Positions 16,535 through 24,352 of a stretch of DNA of 34,570 bases are shown in pieces. The position numbers and the translations under genes were made by a program. The notes beneath the pieces were generated by a model that saw only the letters and a list, made by a program, of their open reading frames with translations, made no database searches and was not told the origin of the DNA. The stretch covers positions 1 through 34,570 of the forward strand of contig DXMA01000023.1 of NCBI GenBank assembly GCA_019414445.1, read 5' to 3'. Numbering within the stretch: position 1 is the first letter of the stretch; each line of letters begins with the position of its first letter. The stretch is from Collinsella sp. Its GTDB lineage: Bacteria > Actinomycetota > Coriobacteriia > Coriobacteriales > Coriobacteriaceae.

Positions 16535-17821
16535 CTATTTAAAGAATCCATCGTAATCATACATCTTGATCTGGCCTTCGAGCTTATCGACCGTGTCGAG
16601 CACGACGCCGACCATGATGAGGATGGACGTGCCGCCAAATGCCTGGATTAGCTGGTTACCCGTAAAGGAGAAGATGATCGAAGGCACGATGGCGATGAGC
16701 GCCAAAAAGACAGCGCTGGGAAGCGTAATCTTGTTGAGCGCGTTCTTGATGTAGGCCGCGGTAGCCCTACCCGGACGCACGCCCGGAATAAAGCCGCCCT
16801 GCTTCTTAAGGTTATCGGCCGTGTCATCGGGGTTGAACACCATGGACGTGTAGAAGTACGCGAAAAACACGATGAGGACAACGTTAAGCACCCAGTTGAG
16901 CCAGCCGCGCGAAAGCGCAGAGGCAACTGCCTGGATCCAGCCGATGCCGGGGAAGAACACGGCAATCTGAGCCGGGAAGTACAGCAGCGCCGAAGCGAAG
17001 ATGATCGGCACGACACCCGCGGTGTTGACCTTGATGGGCAGGTAGGTGGTCTGGCCACCCATCATGCGACGGCCCACGACGCGCTTAGCGTAGGAGACCG
17101 GGATGCGGCGCTGGCCGCGCTCAAGGAAAACAATCAACGGGATAACCAGCAGGATGATGGCGCAGATGATCACCATGGTGATGATGCCACCGGCATTGCC
17201 CTCGGTGCTGGAGAAGATAGCCTGCGGCAGACCGGCCATGATGTTCGCGAAGATGATCAGCGACATGCCATTGCCGATACCGCGCTGGGTGATGAGCTCA
17301 CCAATCCACATGATCAGCATGGCGCCCGCAGTGAGCGTGCCGACGATCATGAGGTCGAAGATGATCTCGGGAGCGCCGGCGCCATTGAAGCTGATGCCGA
17401 AGCTCTTAAAGAGGAAGAGGTAACCAACGGAGTTGAGGATTGCCAGAGCCAGGGTGAGGTAACGCGAATACTGCGTAATCTTGGTCTGACCGACCTCGCC
17501 CTCGCGAGCAAGCTCATGCAGGGAAGGCACGACGGCCTGGAGCATCTGGAGGATGATCGAGCTGGTGATGTAAGGCATGATGCCCAGCGAAAACACCGAC
17601 ACATAGCTCAACGCGCCGCCAGAGAAAAGATTCAGGAGGGCCATAGCACCTGCGGCGACCGAATTGTTATCGGTCGAGAAAAGGCCCAGCATCCCCTGGA
17701 AGGGAATGCCGGGCACAGGAACGTGCGCACCAATGCGGTACACGACGAGCATAGCTATGGTAAAAAGAATCTTTTCGCGCAATTCTTTGATGCGGAAAGC
17801 ATTCTTAAGACCATTTAGCAC
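16535..17821 (-). CDS. secY: Protein translocase subunit SecY
   Basis: Core channel of the Sec translocase in the cytoplasmic membrane; 428 residues with ten hydrophobic segments. Recognisable parts are HVPVPGIPF, LGIMPYITSSIILQML (TM2, plug region), ITQRGIGNGMSLIIFANI, the cytosolic loop GQRRIPVSYAKRVVGRR and the C-terminal IKMYDYDGFFK. The start is GTG at 17821, inside the end of rplO (7-bp overlap), with AAAGG about 9 bases upstream, so the two genes are probably coupled in translation. Confidence 0.99.
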   Translation of the reverse strand: MLNGLKNAFRIKELREKILFTIAMLVVYRIGAHVPVPGIPFQGMLGLFSTDNNSVAAGAMALLNLFSGGALSYVSVFSLGIMPYITSSIILQMLQAVVPSLHELAREGEVGQTKITQYSRYLTLALAILNSVGYLFLFKSFGISFNGAGAPEIIFDLMIVGTLTAGAMLIMWIGELITQRGIGNGMSLIIFANIMAGLPQAIFSSTEGNAGGIITMVIICAIILLVIPLIVFLERGQRRIPVSYAKRVVGRRMMGGQTTYLPIKVNTAGVVPIIFASALLYFPAQIAVFFPGIGWIQAVASALSRGWLNWVLNVVLIVFFAYFYTSMVFNPDDTADNLKKQGGFIPGVRPGRATAAYIKNALNKITLPSAVFLALIAIVPSIIFSFTGNQLIQAFGGTSILIMVGVVLDTVDKLEGQIKMYDYDGFFK

Positions 17822-18264
17822 GGCAGCTCGACCTTTCCGCCGGCGGCCTCGATCTTGGCCTGCGCAGAAGCGCTGACCTTGTCGACCTTGACCGTGAACT
17901 TCTTGGTGAGCTCACCATTGCCGAGCACCTTGACGGGCTCGAACTCGCTCTTGGTGATGCGAGCGGCCTTAAGAGCGGCACCGTCGATCACAGCGCCGTC
18001 CTCGAACTTACGCTCGAGACGCTCAACGTTAACGGCGGTGTACTCGATACGACGGGGGTTGCGGAAGCCCGGAAGCTTGGGCAGGCGCATGGCCAGCGGA
18101 GTCTGGCCACCCTCGAAGCCGGCACCCTTGGTGCCGCCAGAGCGGGAACCCTGGCCCTTCTGGCCGCGGCCAGAAGTGGTGCCGTGACCCGAAGAATTGC
18201 CACGGCCGACGCGCTTGCGGTTCTTGGTGGAACCGGGCGCGGGAGTAAGATCGTGAAGCTGCAT
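17815..18264 (-). CDS. rplO: 50S ribosomal protein L15
   Basis: Large-subunit assembly protein of 149 residues. The Gly/Arg-rich N-terminus RKRVGRGNSSGHGTTSGRG and the KGQGSRSG and GFEGGQTPLAMRLPKLPGF stretches are diagnostic. GAGGAG precedes the ATG. It starts 3 bases after rpmD and its end overlaps the secY GTG. Confidence 0.99.
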   Translation of the reverse strand: MQLHDLTPAPGSTKNRKRVGRGNSSGHGTTSGRGQKGQGSRSGGTKGAGFEGGQTPLAMRLPKLPGFRNPRRIEYTAVNVERLERKFEDGAVIDGAALKAARITKSEFEPVKVLGNGELTKKFTVKVDKVSASAQAKIEAAGGKVELPC

Positions 18265-18267
18265 TTG

Positions 18268-18450
18268 CTACTCCTCTACAATCTCGACAAGGTGCTTGAC
18301 CTTGAAGATCATGCCGCGGACGGACTCGTTGTCAGCAATCTCGCGAACCTCGCGGATCCTGTGGAGACCGAGGGCACGGACAGTACGGACCTGGTCCTGC
18401 TTGCAACCGTTGGTGCTGCGGACCTGCTTGATCTTGATGGTGTCAGCCAT
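18268..18450 (-). CDS. rpmD: 50S ribosomal protein L30
   Basis: A 60-residue large-subunit protein of the compact bacterial type: IKIKQVRSTNGCKQDQVRTV and ALGLHRIREVREIADNESV, then MIFKVKHLVEI. It starts 2 bases after the rpsE stop, with its ribosome binding site (GGAGAA) inside the rpsE end. Confidence 0.98.
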   Translation of the reverse strand: MADTIKIKQVRSTNGCKQDQVRTVRALGLHRIREVREIADNESVRGMIFKVKHLVEIVEE

Positions 18451-18452
18451 GC

Positions 18453-18977
18453 TTAGTTCTCCTTACCGACGAACATCTCGGAGACCGTCAGGCCACGGCG
18501 AGCCGCGACGTCCTCAGGGCTGGAGAGCTCCTTGAGGCCCTCGACGGCAGCCTTGATGATGTTGAGGCCGTTGTCGGTACCGAGGGACTTGGACAGGACG
18601 TTCTTGATGCCAGCAAGCTCGAAGAGGGGACGCACAGCGCCGCCGGCGATAACGCCGGTACCCTCGACAGCGGGCTTGATGATGATGCGGCCGGCACCAA
18701 AGTGGCCGAGAACCTCGTGCGGGATGGTGCCCTGCTCGGTCACCGGCACGTGGAACATGTTCTTCTTGGCATCGAGAGATGCCTTGGAGATGGCCATGGG
18801 CACCTCAGCGGACTTGCCCATGCCAACGCCGACGTTGCCCTTGCCGTCGCCAACGACGACGAGAGCGACGAGGCTCATGCGACGACCACCCTTGACGGTC
18901 TTCGACACGCGGTTGATGTAAACGACGCGCTCCTCGAACTCGGAGGCCTCGCGCTGCTGCTTCTGATTACGAGCCAT
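18453..18977 (-). CDS. rpsE: 30S ribosomal protein S5
   Basis: Small-subunit protein important for decoding accuracy; 174 residues. The N-terminal double-stranded RNA-binding fold has EFEERVVYINRVSKTVKGGRR cut to its core VVYINRVSKTVKGGRR and GDGKGNVGVGMGKS. The C-terminal part has GAGRIIIKPAVEGTGVIAGG and KSLGTDNGLNIIKA. AGGAGG precedes the ATG. Lies 14 bases after rplR. Confidence 0.99.
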   Translation of the reverse strand: MARNQKQQREASEFEERVVYINRVSKTVKGGRRMSLVALVVVGDGKGNVGVGMGKSAEVPMAISKASLDAKKNMFHVPVTEQGTIPHEVLGHFGAGRIIIKPAVEGTGVIAGGAVRPLFELAGIKNVLSKSLGTDNGLNIIKAAVEGLKELSSPEDVAARRGLTVSEMFVGKEN

Positions 18978-18991
18978 GTGCTACATACCTC

Positions 18992-19360
18992 CTAGAACTC
19001 GAGACCGGCGGCACGAGCACCGTCGGCGAGGGCCTTGACGCGGCCATGGTAGATACGGCCACCGCGATCGAAGGCGACCTTGGTGATGCCGGCCTCGATG
19101 GCGCGCTTGCCAACGAGCTGACCGACCTTCTCCGCAGCCTCCTTGTTCGAGGTGTGGGTGCCCTTGAACTCGGCCTCGAGGGTCGAGGCAGAGACGAGCG
19201 TCAGGCTGGAGCCCTTGCTGTCGTCGATGATCTGGGCATAGATGTTGGCGTTAGTACGGGTCACGCGAAGACGCGGACGCTCGGAGGTACCCGAGACCTT
19301 GCCGCGAACACGACGCTGACGACGCTTGAGGCCTTCCAGCTTCGCCTTATGCTTGTTCAT
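18992..19360 (-). CDS. rplR: 50S ribosomal protein L18
   Basis: 5S rRNA-binding protein, 122 residues: KRRQRRVRGKVSGTSERPRL, then TNANIYAQIIDD, KVAFDRGGRIYHGRVKALAD and GAREAGL-like ending GARAAGLEF. TAGGAG precedes the ATG. A 75-bp spacer with a hairpin separates it from rplF. Confidence 0.99.
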   Translation of the reverse strand: MNKHKAKLEGLKRRQRRVRGKVSGTSERPRLRVTRTNANIYAQIIDDSKGSSLTLVSASTLEAEFKGTHTSNKEAAEKVGQLVGKRAIEAGITKVAFDRGGRIYHGRVKALADGARAAGLEF

Positions 19361-19388
19361 ACGTAAACTCCTAAAAAGGTTGATCTTG

Positions 19389-19410
19389 CCAGCACCTGAC
19401 GGGGTGCTGG
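19389..19410 (-). other. Intra-operon hairpin between rplF and rplR
   Basis: A perfect 8-bp stem ccagcacc/ggtgctgg with a 6-nt loop. On the minus strand a short T-run comes only about 12 bases later, so it is unlikely to terminate fully. It may be a processing or pausing site. Confidence 0.55.
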
Positions 19411-19435
19411 TCTTATGCGAGTGAGTCGGTTACGA

Positions 19436-19972
19436 CTACTTGGCGGCCTTACCCAGCTTGCGGCGGATGTGCTCGCCAACGTAGTGGATACCCTTGCCCT
19501 TGTAAGGCTCGGGAGGACGATGGCCGCGGATCTCAGCGGCGATCTGACCGACCTGCTGCTTGTTGATACCCTTGACGTTCACGTGGGTGTTGTCGGGAAC
19601 CTCGAAGGTGATGCCCTCGGGAGCCTCGACAATCACGGGGTGCGAGAAGCCCAGGGAGAACTCGAGGTTCTTGCCCTTCTGCTGCACGCGGTAACCGACG
19701 CCGGCGAGCTCGAGCTTCTTCTCGAAGCCCTCGGAAACGCCAACAACCATGTTGTGGATGAGGGCGCGGGTGAGGCCGTGGCGGGCACGGGTCTCACGCT
19801 CGTCGTCGGGACGGGAAACGGTGAGGACATTGTCCTCGACGTTGATAGCGAGCTTCTCAAAGACATCGAGCTCGAGCTGGCCCTTGGGGCCCTTGACGAC
19901 AACGTTGTTGCCGTTGACTGCCACTTCGACTCCGGCGGGAATCTGGACAGGCTTATTACCGATACGAGACAC
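19436..19972 (-). CDS. rplF: 50S ribosomal protein L6
   Basis: Large-subunit protein near the factor-binding site, 178 residues with two repeated domains. MSRIGNKPVQIPAGVEV opens it; KLELAGVGYRVQQKG, LGFSHPV and the C-terminal PEPYKGKGIHYVGEHIRRK are diagnostic. The start codon is GTG at 19972, with AAAGGAG at 6 bases. It lies 33 bases after rpsH. Confidence 0.99.
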   Translation of the reverse strand: MSRIGNKPVQIPAGVEVAVNGNNVVVKGPKGQLELDVFEKLAINVEDNVLTVSRPDDERETRARHGLTRALIHNMVVGVSEGFEKKLELAGVGYRVQQKGKNLEFSLGFSHPVIVEAPEGITFEVPDNTHVNVKGINKQQVGQIAAEIRGHRPPEPYKGKGIHYVGEHIRRKLGKAAK

Positions 19973-20005
19973 GGTGATCTCCTTTCCTTCTACCTACCGA
20001 GCGAA

Positions 20006-20404
20006 TTACCAGACGTAAGCGATGATCTCGCCGCCGACGTTGTGCTTGCGAGCATCGCGGTCGGTCATGACGCCATGGCTGGTGGAAATAATGGCGGTAC
20101 CAAGGCCACCGCGGACGCGGGGCATGTCGGCAACGCCGGTGTACTTACGCAGGCCCGGCTTGGAAATGCGGCGGATGCCGTTGATGACCTTAGCCTTCTT
20201 GGGACCATACTTAAGCGTGATGTGCAGAGTCTTCTGGGGAACGGTGTCCTCGACATCGTAGCCCTCGATGTAGCCCTCCTCGTGCAGAACACGAGCGATC
20301 TCGACGAGCTTCTTGCTGCTCGGCATGGAGACCGTGGCCTTGTTCACAGAGTTAGCGTTACGGATGCGCGTAAGCATATCTGCGATCGGGTCTGTAAGGT
20401 TCAT
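20006..20404 (-). CDS. rpsH: 30S ribosomal protein S8
   Basis: 16S rRNA-binding assembly protein, 132 residues: MNLTDPIADMLTRIRNA, then VSMPSSKKLVEIARVL and the C-terminal GGLGTAIISTSHGVMTDRDA with GGEIIAYVW. In E. coli S8 represses the spc operon by binding the rplE leader. AAGGAG precedes the ATG. A 119-bp spacer separates it from rpsZ; I see no clear structure in that spacer. Confidence 0.99.
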   Translation of the reverse strand: MNLTDPIADMLTRIRNANSVNKATVSMPSSKKLVEIARVLHEEGYIEGYDVEDTVPQKTLHITLKYGPKKAKVINGIRRISKPGLRKYTGVADMPRVRGGLGTAIISTSHGVMTDRDARKHNVGGEIIAYVW

Positions 20405-20523
20405 ACAGATTCTCCTTCGTTCTTGATGAACACGTGCTCTTGGTTCTTCACCGCCCTTAACGGCAAAGCCTTTTTAGCGCGTTTTCCCTGTTCCAAACGG
20501 ATGCTTGAAACGCTGGTAGTGAC

Positions 20524-20709
20524 TTACCAGCTGGCCTTCTTAACGCCGGGAAGCTCGCCCTTGAGTGCAAGCTCACGGAAGCAGACACGGCACAGGCCGA
20601 ACTTGCGGTACACAGAGTGCGGACGGCCGCAGCGCTGGCAGCGCGTGTACTCACGAGTAGAGAACTTCTGCTTGCGATTGCACTTGACGATCATCGATGT
20701 CTTAGCCAC
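20524..20709 (-). CDS. rpsZ: 30S ribosomal protein S14, zinc type (S14Z)
   Basis: A 61-residue S14 of the short zinc-binding form, with C24, C27, C40 and C43 in CQRCG and CRVCF. MAKTSMIVKCNRKQKFSTRE and the ending LPGVKKASW are typical. The start is GTG at 20709 with GGAGGA upstream. Placed between rplE and rpsH as in other Gram-positives. Confidence 0.98.
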   Translation of the reverse strand: MAKTSMIVKCNRKQKFSTREYTRCQRCGRPHSVYRKFGLCRVCFRELALKGELPGVKKASW

Positions 20710-20743
20710 TTATATCCTCCTCACATAGAGTATTGTTCGCCCC

Positions 20744-20773
20744 AAGCGCCGCCCCCTTGTGGGAACGGCGCTT
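20744..20773 (-). other. Intra-operon hairpin between rplE and rpsZ
   Basis: A perfect 8-bp stem aagcgccg/cggcgctt encloses a 14-nt loop, with a further ccc/ggg inside. No T-run follows on the minus strand. Probably an RNA processing, pausing or regulatory structure in the rplE-rpsZ spacer. Confidence 0.55.
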
Positions 20774-20788
20774 ATAGGGCAGGTGAAC

Positions 20789-21346
20789 CTATTTCTTGAA
20801 CGGGAAACCGAAGGCGTCCAGAAGGGCCTTGGCCTCCTCATCGGTGTTGGCGGTGGTCACGAAAGTGATGTCCATACCACGCTGGTGATCGACGGAGTCG
20901 AAGTCGATCTCGGGGAAGATGAGCTGCTCGGTGACGCCCATGGAGAAGTTACCACGGCCGTCGAAGCTCTTGGCGGAAATGCCGCGGAAGTCGCGGATAC
21001 GGGGGATCGCGACGGAGGTCAGACGATCGAAGAACTCCCACATACGGTCGCCACGCAGGGTAACCTTGCAGCCGATCGGCATACCAGCGCGCAGGCGGAA
21101 GGTAGCGATGGACTTACGGGCACGGGTGATCATCGGCTGCTGTCCGGTGATGGCGCGCAGGTCGCGCACGGCACCGTCGATGGCCTTGGAATCGGTAGCG
21201 GCCTCGCCGACACCCATGTTCACGACGATCTTCTCAAACTTGGGGATCATCATGACGTTCTCGTACTGGAACTTGTCCTGAAGCTGCTGCTTGACCTCGT
21301 TGTTGTACTTGGTCTTCAGACGCGGCACATACTTCTCTTCTGCCAT
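20789..21346 (-). CDS. rplE: 50S ribosomal protein L5
   Basis: 5S rRNA-binding protein of the central protuberance, 185 residues: PKFEKIVVNMGVGEA, ITGQQPMITRARKSIATFRL, GMPIGCKVTLRG, then RDFRGISAKSFDGRGNFSMG and the ending LLDAFGFPFK. AAGGAG lies 6 bases before the ATG. In this window it is the first gene of the ribosomal operon: rplX, which normally lies directly upstream, is absent, and a candidate promoter is found 138 bases before the start codon. Confidence 0.99.
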   Translation of the reverse strand: MAEEKYVPRLKTKYNNEVKQQLQDKFQYENVMMIPKFEKIVVNMGVGEAATDSKAIDGAVRDLRAITGQQPMITRARKSIATFRLRAGMPIGCKVTLRGDRMWEFFDRLTSVAIPRIRDFRGISAKSFDGRGNFSMGVTEQLIFPEIDFDSVDHQRGMDITFVTTANTDEEAKALLDAFGFPFKK

Positions 21347-21483
21347 TGTTCACTCCTTCTTGGGGTTTTAAGCACGGGGCGTGGCCACGATGGGTTGTCC
21401 TCGTACCTCCTGGCTGCATCCGCGCCGCTCATGGCATTTTGCGGTTTGGACTCGACGCAGCAGGAGCCGACAAAACAATCGGT

Positions 21484-21512
21484 ACTATACGCGCATCGTG
21501 AGCGTATTTCCA
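21484..21512 (-). promoter_or_regulatory. Candidate promoter of the rplE-to-rplQ operon
   Basis: On the minus strand, -35 TGGAAA (21512-21507) and -10 TATAGT (21489-21484) are separated by 17 bp, matching 4 of 6 and 5 of 6 consensus bases. It would give a leader of about 130 nt before rplE. Its presence supports the view that this operon really starts at rplE here. Confidence 0.45.
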
Positions 21513-21573
21513 GAAAAACCTCGTCTGCCTGCACAACTCCACAACTCCCCCGCACAAATGGGTCCCAAGAAGC

Positions 21574-21640
21574 AGTTGCGGTGAAATAGGGACTGTTTGG
21601 CGGCCTAACAGGCTTAAACAGTCCGTATTTCACCGCAACT
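21574..21640. repeat. Long palindromic repeat, copy 1
   Basis: Two 25-nt arms (21574-21598 and 21616-21640) are complementary with one mismatch, around a 17-nt loop that itself holds gcct/aggc. The arms begin agttgcggtgaaata and end at ctgttt. The same arms recur at 24359-24425. It sits between the XdhC-like gene and the rplE operon. No T-run follows on either strand, so it is not a classical terminator, but a transcript would form a very stable hairpin. Confidence 0.85.
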
Positions 21641-21657
21641 TATTGGTGGGGATGCGA

Positions 21658-22701
21658 TTAGCGCTTGCGGGGGACGAGCTTGGTGCGGCGCAGGTGGATC
21701 ATCTCGGCGGCGATGGAGATGGCGATCTCCTCGGGGTCCTCGGCCTCGATGGCAACGCCGATCGGAAGGTGCAGCTCGCCGATCTGGTCCTGCGTAAAGC
21801 CTTCCTGCTCCAGGCGGGCACGCACAAAGGCCGTCTTGCGGCGCGAGCCCAGACAGCCCAGGTAGGCAGGCTTGGCGCGCATGGCCTGAATCACCACGTC
21901 GATATCGGACTTGTGACCCGCCGTGGCGACGACCACCAGGTCGCGCGGACCGATGGGGCACAGCTCGCTCAGGTTCTTGTAATCGACCAAGCGACGATCG
22001 TAGACACCGGGCACCCAATCGGGGGTCAGCGTGCCGGGGCGGTCGTCGCACGCCACGACGGCAAAGCCCGCCGCCGTGAGCACCCGCGCCGTCGCGGCGC
22101 CCACGTGGCCGCAGCCAAAGATATAGGTCAGGCCCTCGGGGCAGAGCGTCTCGATGTGCGCCGCGGGAATTTCGGAGGCGGCGTTGGTGTAGGTGACCTT
22201 ACTCCCCTCCTCCACCAGCGAAAGCTCGGGGCAGCCGGCAATGGTATGGCGCGATGCCTCGCCATGGTACTCGACCACATCGCCCTCCAGGGCCTGAATG
22301 ACAAACGGTTCAAAGTCGATGACGAAGTCGCCGATACGTCGATACGTCAAGACGTCGGCAATTTCCTGGAACAACGGTGCCTGGATCGCATCCAGATGCA
22401 GATAGCACAGGCAGATGGCTCCGCCGCAGATCATACCGGTATCGGAGTTCTCGCCGCCCATGGTGTAGCGGACCAGACGCGATTGCCCCGCGGCCAGCAG
22501 CTCTCGCGCCTCGTCCAGCGCAAAAAGCTCGATCTTGCCGCCGCCGATGGTGCCCGCCTGGCTACCGTCGGCAAAGACGGCCATCCAGGCGCCCACGCCG
22601 CGCGGCGACGACCCCGCCGTGCCGGCCACGACCACGAGCTCGCACGTCTCGCCAGCACGCAGGGCGACAAGCGCCGCATTCACAGCATCGAGCTTTTCCA
22701 T
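21658..22701 (-). CDS. XdhC/CoxI family protein (molybdenum hydroxylase maturation)
   Basis: A 347-residue protein of the XdhC/CoxI family, which inserts or sulfurates the molybdenum cofactor of xanthine dehydrogenase-type hydroxylases. The N-terminal XdhC/CoxI domain has GTAGSSPRGVGAWM (27-40) and GTIGGGKIE (50-58). The C-terminal Rossmann domain has FGCGHVGAATARVL (195-208) and GCLGSRRKTAFV. It starts 9 bases after yqeB, so the two form an operon. The palindromic repeat lies 17 bases beyond its stop. The hydroxylase subunits themselves are not in this window. Confidence 0.9.
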   Translation of the reverse strand: MEKLDAVNAALVALRAGETCELVVVAGTAGSSPRGVGAWMAVFADGSQAGTIGGGKIELFALDEARELLAAGQSRLVRYTMGGENSDTGMICGGAICLCYLHLDAIQAPLFQEIADVLTYRRIGDFVIDFEPFVIQALEGDVVEYHGEASRHTIAGCPELSLVEEGSKVTYTNAASEIPAAHIETLCPEGLTYIFGCGHVGAATARVLTAAGFAVVACDDRPGTLTPDWVPGVYDRRLVDYKNLSELCPIGPRDLVVVATAGHKSDIDVVIQAMRAKPAYLGCLGSRRKTAFVRARLEQEGFTQDQIGELHLPIGVAIEAEDPEEIAISIAAEMIHLRRTKLVPRKR

Positions 22702-22710
22702 TGCCGCCTT

Positions 22711-23505
22711 CTATCCTCTAAAGATATCGGTAAGCATAGCGAGTGCCTCGAGCACGCCGCCGCCGACCGACGTCGCCTTGTCCGAAATGTAGTTGATATA
22801 GCTGGCATCGCCGCGCGGATCGACATCGGCGCATTTAAAGCCCTCAGTCACCTGCACGCCGTTCGCCAAAAGCCCGCGCAGACAGCCATCGATCTGCGTG
22901 CACATGGGCGAATCGCCCGCGTAGCCAATCACGTCTCCGGCGCTCACGATGTCGCCGATCGCGCGGTCGGACCGAAACACGCCGGCGGCGGGGCTGTGGA
23001 TAACGCGCTCTCTGCCATAGCCAGCGATAATGCCCGGCACGCCCGTGTTGGGTTGGGGCGAACCCTGGGTAATGACACGGCCCAGGAAATGCCCGCGCAT
23101 GGTCTCGACCACGGCGTCGCAATCGACCGGCGCGGTAAAGCCCGGCCCCACGGCGATGACGGTAGGCGCCATGTCGCGCGTGGTGCCCAGGTTGCGCTTG
23201 GCCAGAATCGCGTCGACCACAGCCGCGGGTTTAAGCTCATCGAGCATCTTGGCCTGAGGGTCCACCACGACGGCAACATCCCCCGCTTGGGTAATCTCGA
23301 GCGCCTCTGCCGGCGTCTGCGCCAAGCGAGCGCGAATGCCCTCGACCTGGACCTCGCCCAGGCGAATAGCCTCGCAAAAACTGATTGTGCGGCGGATGCA
23401 CGTGGGAACCGCGATATCGGCCATAACGACCGACACGCCGGCGCGCACCAAGCGAGCGGCGACACCCGTGGCGATATCGCCGGCGCCGCGAACATAAACG
23501 AGCAT
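22711..23505 (-). CDS. yqeB: Selenium-dependent molybdenum hydroxylase system protein YqeB
   Basis: A 264-residue protein of the YqeB/EF2563 family, found only with selenium-dependent molybdenum hydroxylases and thought to act in making their selenium-containing cofactor. It opens with a Rossmann-like VRGAGDIATGVAARLVRAG (4-22). A middle part, PTVIAVGPGFTAPVDCDAVV, and later IHSPAAGVFRSDRAIGDIVS and GVLEALAML are typical of the family. Length fits the short form rather than the longer E. coli YqeB. GGAGG lies upstream of the ATG. It shares an intergenic region with divergent yqeC. Confidence 0.9.
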   Translation of the reverse strand: MLVYVRGAGDIATGVAARLVRAGVSVVMADIAVPTCIRRTISFCEAIRLGEVQVEGIRARLAQTPAEALEITQAGDVAVVVDPQAKMLDELKPAAVVDAILAKRNLGTTRDMAPTVIAVGPGFTAPVDCDAVVETMRGHFLGRVITQGSPQPNTGVPGIIAGYGRERVIHSPAAGVFRSDRAIGDIVSAGDVIGYAGDSPMCTQIDGCLRGLLANGVQVTEGFKCADVDPRGDASYINYISDKATSVGGGVLEALAMLTDIFRG

Positions 23506-23537
23506 TCCCGGGGCACCTCCCTGTGCTACGGTTTGAG

Positions 23538-23567
23538 CAGAGCAAAAGCGGTTCGACCGCTACTCTG
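23538..23567. promoter_or_regulatory. Dyad in the yqeB-yqeC divergent intergenic region
   Basis: Nested inverted repeats cagag/ctctg (outer) and agcggt-tcg-accgct (inner, 23547-23561) lie midway between the two divergent starts. Just downstream is an AT-rich block with TATTAT on the plus strand and TATAAT on the minus strand. The dyad is a candidate operator controlling both genes. No -35 elements are convincing. Confidence 0.4.
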
Positions 23568-23607
23568 ATGATTATTTATTATCACAGTATTATACGGCGG
23601 TGAACAG

Positions 23608-24342
23608 ATGGAAACGGTTAGCGGCAATCTTGCCTCGGCGCTCAGGATCGAGCCGGGCATTACCGCGATTATCGGCAGCGGCGGCAAGTCGACGTTGCTC
23701 AAAACGCTGGGTCTTGAGCTCATGCGCGCTGGCGGCCGCGTGCTCCTCTGCACCACCACGCATATGCTTCCCGTTGCCGGCGTGCCATGGGACGGGTCGA
23801 ATCGTCGCCTGGACGCCGCGCCTTGGAAGCCAGGTGCCCCACACGCCCCAGGCTGCACCTGCGAGGCCTGCGCGGGGCTTGCACGCGGAGGCATCTGCCA
23901 GGCAGGCATCTTGGACCCGGAGACAGGCAAGCTCTCCGCCCCCGCCGAGCCACTCGGCGAGCTGGCACAGCGCTTTGACTATGTGTTGGCCGAGGCAGAC
24001 GGTAGCAAGCGACTCCCGCTCAAGGCGCATGCCGCCTGGGAGCCGGTAATTCCCGCCGCCACGGCAAACGTTGTCTGGGTCGTCGGCGCCTCGGGACTGG
24101 GCAAACCCGTCGCCGAGGTTGTCCACCGCCCCGAGCTCTTTTGCGAGCGTTGCGGCTGCGAGCTCACCGACACTGCCACCCCAGAGCGCGTCGCCCAGGT
24201 GCTCAATGCCGAGCTGCGGATGCTGAACCTCAACAATGCCCGCATCATGCTCAACCAAGTCGACACGCTCAGCGACCCCACGATGGCCGACCGCTTCGAG
24301 GCAGCTCTCGACCACCCCGTCGTCGCCAGCAGCCTCAAGTAG
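23608..24342 (+). CDS. yqeC: Selenium-dependent hydroxylase accessory protein YqeC
   Basis: A 244-residue P-loop protein of the YqeC family, associated with selenium-dependent molybdenum hydroxylases; exact reaction unknown. The Walker A motif GSGGKST is at 23-29. TTTHM (50-54) and LAEADGSKRLPLKAH (128-141) are family hallmarks; the second probably holds the Walker B-like aspartate. The C-terminal part has MLNQVDTL. Extra cysteines stand out: C83, C85, C88 and C97, then C179, C182 and C184, which could bind a metal. GGCGG precedes the ATG. It is divergent from yqeB and ends 10 bases before palindrome copy 2. Confidence 0.88.
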   Translation: METVSGNLASALRIEPGITAIIGSGGKSTLLKTLGLELMRAGGRVLLCTTTHMLPVAGVPWDGSNRRLDAAPWKPGAPHAPGCTCEACAGLARGGICQAGILDPETGKLSAPAEPLGELAQRFDYVLAEADGSKRLPLKAHAAWEPVIPAATANVVWVVGASGLGKPVAEVVHRPELFCERCGCELTDTATPERVAQVLNAELRMLNLNNARIMLNQVDTLSDPTMADRFEAALDHPVVASSLK

Positions 24343-24352
24343 CCGGCCCCAT

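Noticed and set aside
21347..21570. Remnant of rplX (L24) upstream of rplE
   Set aside because: All three minus-strand frames were inspected; none shows the L24 KOW-type motif or a plausible C-terminus.
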